Shown: piece by piece, positions 1 through 5,619 of the stretch | Layout of the letters: every line of letters begins with the position of its first letter | How positions within the stretch are numbered: position 1 is the stretch's first letter | Assembly (NCBI GenBank): GCA_019912885.1 | Contig: JAIOHV010000201.1 | Span: forward strand, 1 to 55,692 | DNA: 55,692 nt | Source: a bacterium | Lineage (GTDB): Bacteria; Lernaellota; Lernaellaia; JACKCT01 | Reading direction: 5' to 3' | Position numbers and translations under genes: made by a program | The notes under the pieces: generated by a model | Databases searched by the model: none | Seen by the model: only the letters and a program-made list of their open reading frames with translations | Told to the model about the DNA's origin: nothing

Positions 1-267
1 GCCCGCGCCGGCCGTGACCGCGATCGTCGCCGCGGCTTGCGCGGCGAGCGATTTCTGCATGCCGACCAGCGCGTTTTCGACGAGATCGCGCGGGGTGACC
101 GAGGTCAGGTAAAATTCGTCGATCAGCCCGAAAACATCGAACAGCAGAACCTTGTCGGGATCGCGCCCGCACGCGCTCGCGAATAGACACAGCGCGGCCA
201 GTATCGCAATCGCGATGCGGTGCGTTCGCCGGCGTGTCGCCGGTTGCCGGTTGCCTGTCGCCTTCAC
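1..267 (-). CDS. Truncated lipoprotein, possibly the N-terminus of an S41-type processing protease
   Basis: An 89-codon open frame on the minus strand runs off the window edge. The proposed GTG start (265-267) overlaps the TGA stop of the upstream hydrolase gene, which suggests translational coupling. After a basic N-region comes a hydrophobic stretch ending in FASAC-G, a plausible but loose lipobox, so the mature protein would be a lipoprotein. The following residues (DEFY, then a segment ending ALVGMQKSL) resemble the helical N-terminal region of C-terminal processing proteases (family S41). PDZ and catalytic regions lie outside the window, so that assignment is an inference. It could equally be an unrelated lipoprotein. 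Confidence 0.5.
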   Translation of the reverse strand, partial: MKATGNRQPATRRRTHRIAIAILAALCLFASACGRDPDKVLLFDVFGLIDEFYLTSVTPRDLVENALVGMQKSLAAQAAATIAVTAGAG

Positions 268-953
268 TTCTCCGTCGATTCTTTCAACTCGCGGCTCATC
301 GCGTCGAGAAGCCACTTTTCGATCTTGTCGGGATGATGGCGCACGAAGATGTTGGCGTGTCGCTCGCGGCCGATGTTCGTGCGCGGGCCGTGGCCGGGAT
401 AGACCTGCACGTCGTCCGACAGCACGAACAGGCGTTCGAGAATGGACTCGGCGAGCTTTTCCCACGAGGCGCGGCCCCGGTCGGTGTTTCCGATCGACCC
501 GGCCATCAAGGTATCGCCGGTAAACAGCGCCTTTTTGTACTTCAGGCAGATGCCGCCGGGCGTGTGCCCCGGCGTATGGATGATCTCGAAATCGTAAGGC
601 CCCACGGCCACGGTATCGCCGTCGGCAAGACGCCGATCGGCCGGCGGCGAGAGCGTCAGGCGTCCGTGCGCGATCGCAAGAAACGAGAACCTGGTCAGCC
701 GATCCGCGTCGGCCTCGTGGATCAGGATCGGCGCGCCCGTCGCACGTTTCAGCGCCGCGTTGCCCGTGCAGTGATCGGCGTCGGCGTGCGTGTTGAGGAT
801 GCCGACCACGCGTAGATTTTCGCCGCGGATGAACGCGAGAATCGGGCGCACGTTTCCGCCCGGGTCGATGACGAGCGCATCGCGCCCGGTTTCCGGCCCG
901 ACGACGTAACTGTTCGCCTTGAAGATGCCGGAGGTGAATATTTCGATCCGCAT
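264..953 (-). CDS. Metallo-beta-lactamase-fold hydrolase (glyoxalase II-like)
   Basis: A 229-residue cytoplasmic protein of the glyoxalase II/MBL-fold hydrolase family. Metal ligands are visible: THADADH (H56, D58, D60, H61), HTPGH (H130), GDT (D147) and PGHG (H188), a complete binuclear metal site. Length fits the short glyoxalase II-like or persulfide-dioxygenase-like group, which hydrolyses thioesters such as S-lactoylglutathione. The C-terminal substrate domain of classical glyoxalase II is absent, so the substrate is not known. The gene is followed, with a 3-4 nt overlap, by the truncated lipoprotein. A tRNA gene lies upstream. Confidence 0.85.
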   Translation of the reverse strand: MRIEIFTSGIFKANSYVVGPETGRDALVIDPGGNVRPILAFIRGENLRVVGILNTHADADHCTGNAALKRATGAPILIHEADADRLTRFSFLAIAHGRLTLSPPADRRLADGDTVAVGPYDFEIIHTPGHTPGGICLKYKKALFTGDTLMAGSIGNTDRGRASWEKLAESILERLFVLSDDVQVYPGHGPRTNIGRERHANIFVRHHPDKIEKWLLDAMSRELKESTEK

Positions 954-1030
954 GTTTTTCCCGCGTCAACCCGGAATTCGGCCGCGCACCCGCGGCCATA
1001 CGCGATTGGACCCCGCCGGCGGGGCCGCGT

Positions 1031-1103
1031 TAGGCGGAACAGGGCTCGAACCTGCGACCCACGGCGTGTAAGGCCGTTGCTCTACCAACTGAGCTACCCG
1101 CCC
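1031..1103 (-). tRNA. tRNA-Val (anticodon UAC)
   Basis: The reverse strand folds as a 73-nt cloverleaf. It has a 7-bp acceptor stem (GGGCGGG with TCCGCCT, two G-U pairs), a D-arm with AGTTGGTA, an anticodon stem ACGGC/GCCGT enclosing the loop CTTACAC (anticodon TAC), a 5-nt variable loop, and a T-arm with TTCGAGC. The discriminator is A and CCA is not encoded. Confidence 0.95.
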
Positions 1104-1165
1104 AAACCGGCTGATCTTAACAGACCGCGGGTGGCGATGCCACGTTCATCGGGGACAAGCGGGCC

Positions 1166-1312
1166 GAGGAAACAGGAAACAGGAAATAGAAAAGTCGTCT
1201 TGCGAGACGCGGTGGTTCGGCAACGTGCCGAAAAAACGAGAGGCTTGCCGATTTCGGTTGAACGATCGCACCGGCAATTTGCGATTCCACTATTTTCTAT
1301 TTCCTGTTTCCT
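1166..1312. repeat. GGAAAYA-type purine repeat as an inverted pair
   Basis: Positions 1166-1194 carry an imperfect GGAAACA/GGAAATA array. Its reverse complement appears at 1290-1312, directly downstream of the dehydrogenase stop codon. Arms of about 16 bp can pair across about 95 bp. The same short-period motif recurs at 2398-2456 and near 28300-28335. No coding potential or terminator U-tract is evident. Confidence 0.6.
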
Positions 1313-1317
1313 CTTTC

Positions 1318-2355
1318 CTACCCCACCACCTTCATCACCACCTTGCCGCACTCGCCCGAACGCATGAGCGCGAAGCCGTCCTCGAATTTCTCGAAGGGAA
1401 TGATGTGCGTGATGACCGGGCGAATGGCAAGGCGGCCGGTTTCGAGCATCTCTTTCACCGTGTACCAGGTCTGCCAGATCTTGCGGCCGGAGATGCCGAT
1501 GACGTTCGCGCCTTTGAAGATGATGTCGTTAGCCAGGTCCAGATCGATGCGCTTTGAGGGCAGGCCGAAAAACGTGAAGCGACCGCCGTTTGTCAGCACC
1601 GCGAAACCGTCGCGGATCGCGGCCTGCGTTCCGCTCATGTCGACCACGATGTCCACGTGCGGGCCGCCGACCAGCGCCTTGACGCGCTCGACCACGTTTT
1701 CCGTCGAGGGATCGATAACGTAGTCCGCGCCCATGCGCGTGGCCATGTCGCGCCGGTAGGGTTGGGGCTCGACCGCGATGATGTGCGCCGCGCCGTAGGC
1801 CTTGGCGACCGCGATCGCCATCTGCCCGAACGGGCCCATGCCGAAGATGGCGACGACCTTGCCGGTGACAACCGAACCCTCGGTCACGGCGAACACGCTG
1901 TTGCCGAGCGGCTCCTGGATGGAGGCGATCTCATCGGGCATGTCGGGGCTGTTTTTCCAGGCGTTTTTCGCGGGGATCGAGATATATTCCGCGTAGCAGC
2001 CTGGGCGGTCGACGCCGATGATGCTGGTGTTTTCGCAGATGTGCTTGGCGCCGATGCGGCACTGGTAACACACGCCGCAGACGATGTGCGTTTCCGCGCT
2101 GACGCGGTCGCCGATGGCGATTTCGGTCACGTCCGCGCCGCGCTCGACGACCTCGCCGGTGAACTCGTGGCCGAACACCATCGGCACGGGCACGCGCGCC
2201 TTGGCCCAGTCGTCCCAATTGTAGATGTGCAGATCCGTCCCGCAGATCGACGTGGCGCGCACCTTGACGAGAACGTCGCGCGGCCCGACGCGCGGGATGT
2301 CGGTTTCGATCATGGCCGCGCCCGCCTCGGGGCCGGTCTTGGCAATGGCTTTCAT
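1318..2355 (-). CDS. tdh: Zinc-dependent L-threonine 3-dehydrogenase-like medium-chain dehydrogenase
   Basis: A 345-residue medium-chain dehydrogenase. The order of motifs matches E. coli Tdh: catalytic zinc C38 with T40 and H43, GHE at 62-64, four structural-zinc cysteines (C93, C96, C99, C107), a Rossmann GMGPFG at 172-177 and a C-terminal ITH/FEDGF/SGKV region. Tdh oxidises L-threonine to 2-amino-3-ketobutyrate with NAD+. Several residues around the substrate pocket resemble Tdh (HIYNWD, NRPG-like DRPGC), but related sorbitol or butanediol dehydrogenases are not excluded. The ATG matches the family N-terminus (MKA). An in-frame GTG at 2365-2367 follows AGGGGGA and is an equally good start. 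No kbl neighbour is present. Confidence 0.8.
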   Translation of the reverse strand: MKAIAKTGPEAGAAMIETDIPRVGPRDVLVKVRATSICGTDLHIYNWDDWAKARVPVPMVFGHEFTGEVVERGADVTEIAIGDRVSAETHIVCGVCYQCRIGAKHICENTSIIGVDRPGCYAEYISIPAKNAWKNSPDMPDEIASIQEPLGNSVFAVTEGSVVTGKVVAIFGMGPFGQMAIAVAKAYGAAHIIAVEPQPYRRDMATRMGADYVIDPSTENVVERVKALVGGPHVDIVVDMSGTQAAIRDGFAVLTNGGRFTFFGLPSKRIDLDLANDIIFKGANVIGISGRKIWQTWYTVKEMLETGRLAIRPVITHIIPFEKFEDGFALMRSGECGKVVMKVVG

Positions 2356-2397
2356 CTTTTCCGGCACGGTGTCCCCCTGAACGCGCGCAAGGGTAGG

Positions 2398-2456
2398 GGG
2401 AAATCGGGAAATAGGAAATAGGAAACGGGAAGCAGGAAAGAGGAAAGAGGAGATCG
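2398..2456. repeat. Imperfect GGAAATA/GGAAAGA short-period array
   Basis: About 60 bp upstream of the dehydrogenase consist of repeated 7-8 bp purine units (GGAAATA, GGAAACG, GGAAGCA, GGAAAGA). The same unit type lies downstream of that gene, so it is bracketed by the repeat. Function unknown; slippage-prone sequence is likely. Confidence 0.6.
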
Positions 2457-2541
2457 GGCACGCGGATCGCGCGTTGCTCGTACCCGGACTTCTCCCCGGC
2501 GTGCTACCGATGTTATCGTACCCGTTCAAAAGGGGGGTGAA

Positions 2542-2832
2542 ATGTCCAAGGGCGGAAAGACCAACAAGAAGAGCTGGGAAGACAGCATCATCGATCAGCT
2601 CGATCGCGCGCGGGAAGGGCACATGGGCCCGAAGGAAGGCGCGTTCGACGAAGGCGTCAAAAAACGCCTGCACGACTGCCAGCCGGGCGACTGGGTGAAA
2701 CAGGTGCTGGCCGGCACCAACAATTACGGCCCGCCGCTTCGCGTGCTCGACCCGAAGAAGGGCGAGGTGGAAAATCGATCGGGCATCCGGTCGGCGCTGC
2801 CGCCACGCTCGCAGGTGATGACGCAGGAATAG
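2542..2832 (+). CDS. Small conserved-looking hypothetical protein
   Basis: A 96-residue, charged, soluble protein with no signal peptide or membrane segment. A strong ribosome binding site (GGGGGG, about 5 nt before ATG) supports the start. The composition is that of a real protein: Lys-rich N-terminus, a helical middle (DSIIDQLDRAREG), then GDWVKQVLAG and a Pro/Arg-rich tail. I do not recognise the family. It lies alone between the dehydrogenase and a repeat-rich spacer, so context gives no function. Confidence 0.7.
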   Translation: MSKGGKTNKKSWEDSIIDQLDRAREGHMGPKEGAFDEGVKKRLHDCQPGDWVKQVLAGTNNYGPPLRVLDPKKGEVENRSGIRSALPPRSQVMTQE

Positions 2833-2930
2833 TGCCGAGTTGCGAGTGTCGAATGGCGAATGAAATCGCAGAATCGCAATTCGGCGGAACACGGAGAACA
2901 CGGGGAAGACACGGAGGACACGGAGTGACC
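2832..2930. repeat. Composite short-period repeat spacer (CGAATGG and ACACGGAG units)
   Basis: Downstream of the small ORF come TGCGAGTG/CGAATGG units and then ACACGGAG-type units (2885-2925). A related segment occurs in reverse orientation at about 5540-5612, in the same order (CGAGTGG/CGAA units, then CGGCGG, then ACACGGAG). This suggests a dispersed intergenic element rather than random sequence. Confidence 0.5.
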
Positions 2931-2985
2931 GGGTCGTCGTCCTTGCACGACATCATTGCTCGCGCGACGTCATCGTTCGCGAGAC

Positions 2986-3062
2986 GTCATCCTGAGCGAA
3001 GCGAAGGATCTAGCTCGCCCCTTGCCACCGCCACGGAGATCCTTCGCTTCGCTCAGGATGAC
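2986..3062. repeat. REP-like perfect palindrome, 26-bp arms
   Basis: Arms 2986-3011 and 3037-3062 are perfect reverse complements of 26 nt around a 25-nt loop. The arm begins GTCATCCTGAGCGAAGCGAA. A diverged copy sits at 32588-32720. The form is that of a non-coding REP/MITE-like element. No transposase is nearby. Confidence 0.85.
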
Positions 3063-3098
3063 ATTAGCGCGGGATGACAATAGCGCCGCGCCTCTACT

Positions 3099-3470
3099 TT
3101 AGAGGTCGATCAGCGCGAGGCTGATCGTCAGCGCCCGATCCACGTCCTTCATCGTGCGTGGCTCAAGGGCGCCAAGGCGCCGGATCAAACGGCGTTTGTC
3201 CATCGCTCGAATCTGATTTAACAAAACGACCGAATCCGCCGTCAATCCGCCGCCGCCCGCGGCGACGAATACTTCTGTCGGATACAACCGCTCGTTAAAG
3301 CGCGACGTGATCGGCGCGACGATGGTTATTGGACTGTATTCGTTCGATAGATCGTTTTGAATGATCAGAGCGGGGCGCTTCTTCTGGATTTCCGCGCTTC
3401 GAGTCGGGTCAAAATCTGTCAGGTAAATCTCGCCGCGTTTCGGATTGGATTTCCGTCGCGGCGCATTCAT
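3099..3470 (-). CDS. MazF/PemK-family toxin (endoribonuclease)
   Basis: A 123-residue protein of the MazF/PemK (CcdB-fold) toxin family. It has the typical N-terminal KRGEIYLTDFDPT segment, the RPALIIQND strand (the catalytic Arg region of MazF), and the core strands VVLLNQIRAMDKRRL. Family members cleave mRNA sequence-specifically and are neutralised by a cognate antitoxin. The gene overlaps the upstream antitoxin gene by 4 nt (ATGA), as in type II toxin-antitoxin operons. Length is normal and no inactivating lesion is visible. Cleavage specificity cannot be read from the sequence. Confidence 0.9.
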   Translation of the reverse strand: MNAPRRKSNPKRGEIYLTDFDPTRSAEIQKKRPALIIQNDLSNEYSPITIVAPITSRFNERLYPTEVFVAAGGGGLTADSVVLLNQIRAMDKRRLIRRLGALEPRTMKDVDRALTISLALIDL

Positions 3471-3697
3471 CGTTCATCCGTGTCCAACGATGCCCATTCC
3501 TCAGCGATTTCAAGGTCGCGCTTGGCGTGGACAATCGCGCCTTCTTTCAGCAGTTTTCTCAAGGTAGCCCGGCCTTTTTTCTCAACGTACTGGCGTACGG
3601 CCGCGTCGATGAGTGCACTGCGTTCGCCCTTCGGAGCGACGCGATCCAGCATCCGAACCGTGGATTCCGGCAATGTGACATTGATTCGAACGTTCAT
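3467..3697 (-). CDS. Ribbon-helix-helix antitoxin, partner of the MazF-like toxin
   Basis: A 76-residue protein whose N-terminal NVRINVTLPESTVRMLD is a ribbon-helix-helix DNA-binding strand and helix. It is followed by GERSALIDAAVRQYV and a charged C-terminal tail that would bind the toxin. Three in-frame ATGs lie close together (3718, 3703, 3697). The AGGAG at about 3707-3711 is best spaced for the third, which also starts exactly at the conserved NVRINV strand. The gene overlaps the toxin start by 4 nt. It probably represses its own promoter through the palindrome at 3731-3755. Confidence 0.85.
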   Translation of the reverse strand: MNVRINVTLPESTVRMLDRVAPKGERSALIDAAVRQYVEKKGRATLRKLLKEGAIVHAKRDLEIAEEWASLDTDER

Positions 3698-3729
3698 CTC
3701 CATCGTCTCCTCGTGCATCGACGGCGTTC

Positions 3730-3758
3730 ACCATACACACAATTCGTGTGTATGGCAA
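3730..3758 (-). promoter_or_regulatory. Toxin-antitoxin promoter with overlapping palindromic operator
   Basis: On the minus strand there is a -35 TTGCCA (3753-3758), a 17-nt spacer and a -10 TATGGT (3730-3735). A palindrome with perfect 10-nt arms (CCATACACAC and GTGTGTATGG, 5-nt centre, 3731-3755) covers the spacer and both hexamer edges. Placement 13 nt upstream of the first antitoxin ATG fits autorepression by the ribbon-helix-helix antitoxin. Confidence 0.8.
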
Positions 3759-3795
3759 CGCCTTGAGTCGATGGCGCGCCGTTTGGTCTTACCGC

Positions 3796-5502
3796 CTATC
3801 TCCCCGCCAATTCGTTCGCGATGGCGACCAGTTCGTCGTAGCCGGGCTTGGTCGAATCGTCGGGGCGGACGACGCCCCAGTAGGTTTCGACGGCTTTGAC
3901 GACATCGAGGAAGTGCGCGTCGATGTAGTCGATATTCATGATCGCCCACAGCACGAGCAGCAGCGCGTCGCCGTCGTGCCACCATGTGCCGAGCCGCGCG
4001 AGGTTTTGTGCGTCCTCGCCGGTGATGTCGATGCCGTGCGTGTCGGTTGTTTGCAGCCCGAAGTAGAGAAACCCGACGATGCCCTCGCTGTAGGCCGCGT
4101 GGAAGGCCTCGTCGATAAACTGCGCCTGGAGCGCTTCCGTGTAGCCAAGCTCCCCGGGGCCGGTGGGGTAGCCGATCTCCATGATCATGAGCGGCTTGCC
4201 GCAGCTAGCCTCGCGCATCGCCGCCGTGCGGTCGGCGAGCTCCGCGGCGTACAGTGGCGAAGCGACGTAGTAGTTCGGATACGCGTCGAACGCGACGATA
4301 TCCATGTGATCGCGCCAGAGCGTCGCCGCTTCGATCCAGGACGGCTGAAACAGCAGCCGGCTGATGTCCGGGTGCACGTCGGTGTGGAGGTTCTGCGTCG
4401 TGATGGCGTCCGGGTCGGCGTCGTGCACCGCGCGATTGAGCGTGATGAGCAGATCCGTGACGAAGTCCCAGTCCATCCACAACGAGCCGATCGCCGCAAG
4501 CCAGCCCGGTTCGCGCCATCCCCACGCGGCGGTCAGGAAGGCCTGGTTCAGTTCGTTTTCGAGCTGCCAGTGTTTGATGACGTAACCGTCCGGCGAGTCC
4601 TTGTATCCGTCGCCGTCGTAGCGCTCCACGGTAGCGCGCGTGGACATGTACATGTACGCGAGATACGCGTCGCGGCCGATCAGGTCGGGATACGCGGCGT
4701 CGCCCTGATACTTCGCCTGCTGCCCGCTGTAGCCGTGGCCGACAATGCTCCACGGCGTCAGGCCCGCGTTGACGATCGGCGCGACAACGCTATCCGCCGT
4801 CGTCCAGTCGGCGTTGTCGAGCAGATCGTCGATCCACTCCGGGTGCGCGAGCACGTCGTCGAGCGTGATCGTGATGTCGGTGATCTCCGGGAACACGTAT
4901 TTCTGGCTGATGCCGATGCGCGAGGCATTCATCCCGATTTGCGGCGCCCACTCGGCCTGATTCGCGGGATTGGACTGACTGAAGCCGAAGTGGAACGTGT
5001 CGAGCGTGGGGCCGTCGTTTGGCGGATTGTCCTTCGTGCCGTCGCAATCGTTGTCGGCGTCATCGCCGCAGATGTCGTACGCGGCCGGGTTGATATCCGG
5101 ATCGCCGTCGTCGCAGTCCTCGCCGCCGCACGCTTCATCCTCATATCCGTCCAGATCGAGATCAACGCATCCTGCCGTGTCGTCGTCGCCGGTGTCGTCG
5201 TCGCCGGTGTCGTCGTCCGCCGTGTCGTCGTCCGCGGTGTCATCGTCGGCCGTGTCGTCGTCCGAAGTGGAATCGTCGTCGGCGGTGGTGTCATCATCGG
5301 AGGTATCGTCGTCATCGGAGGTGTCGTCGTCATCGGAGGTATCGTCGTCGCCGGAGGCGTCGTCATCATCGGAAGCGGTGTCGTCGTCGGGCGCGTCCGC
5401 ATCGTCGTCATCGCCGCAGGTGCAACCGGGCAGCGCGAACATCAGCAGTAACGCGGTTATGGACGAGATGGACCGAATGGACCGAATGGACATGATGGAC
5501 AT
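3796..5502 (-). CDS. Asp-tract lipoprotein with TIM-barrel glycosidase-like domain
   Basis: A 568-residue protein. The signal sequence ends in the lipobox LPGC (C27), followed by TCG and about 75 residues of (T/S/A/G)DDD repeats. A MopE-like metal-binding motif then appears (DLDLDGYEDE, EDCDDGDPDINP, DNDCDG, about residues 108-150), as in other surface proteins. The C-terminal about 400 residues look like a clan GH-A glycoside hydrolase: WQLENELN (E317 after Asn as putative acid/base) and MEIGYPT (E442 as putative nucleophile). The polysaccharide substrate is unknown. The first codons derive from an ATGGAC-type DNA repeat, so the true start may be a later codon. It is the last gene of a run of exported hydrolases. 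Confidence 0.75.
   Translation of the reverse strand: MSIMSIRSIRSISSITALLLMFALPGCTCGDDDDADAPDDDTASDDDDASGDDDTSDDDDTSDDDDTSDDDTTADDDSTSDDDTADDDTADDDTADDDTGDDDTGDDDTAGCVDLDLDGYEDEACGGEDCDDGDPDINPAAYDICGDDADNDCDGTKDNPPNDGPTLDTFHFGFSQSNPANQAEWAPQIGMNASRIGISQKYVFPEITDITITLDDVLAHPEWIDDLLDNADWTTADSVVAPIVNAGLTPWSIVGHGYSGQQAKYQGDAAYPDLIGRDAYLAYMYMSTRATVERYDGDGYKDSPDGYVIKHWQLENELNQAFLTAAWGWREPGWLAAIGSLWMDWDFVTDLLITLNRAVHDADPDAITTQNLHTDVHPDISRLLFQPSWIEAATLWRDHMDIVAFDAYPNYYVASPLYAAELADRTAAMREASCGKPLMIMEIGYPTGPGELGYTEALQAQFIDEAFHAAYSEGIVGFLYFGLQTTDTHGIDITGEDAQNLARLGTWWHDGDALLLVLWAIMNIDYIDAHFLDVVKAVETYWGVVRPDDSTKPGYDELVAIANELAGR
5461..5500. repeat. ATGGACnnn short-period repeat forming the start of a signal sequence
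   Basis: Five imperfect 9-bp units (ATGGACCGA, ATGGACATG) on the plus strand. On the coding strand they give the MSI/RSI repeats at the N-terminus of the glycosidase-like lipoprotein. The same array occurs at 7897-7943 in the equivalent place of another lipoprotein gene. Confidence 0.7.
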
Positions 5503-5619
5503 ATCAGCGCGCCTCGGCGTTCAAAAGTATTCGTTTTCCTGGGTGTCCTCTGTTTCTTCGCGGCGCTCTCCGTGTACCGCCGGGATTGCATTTCCGTTCG
5601 CCACTCGCCATTTCCTTTC

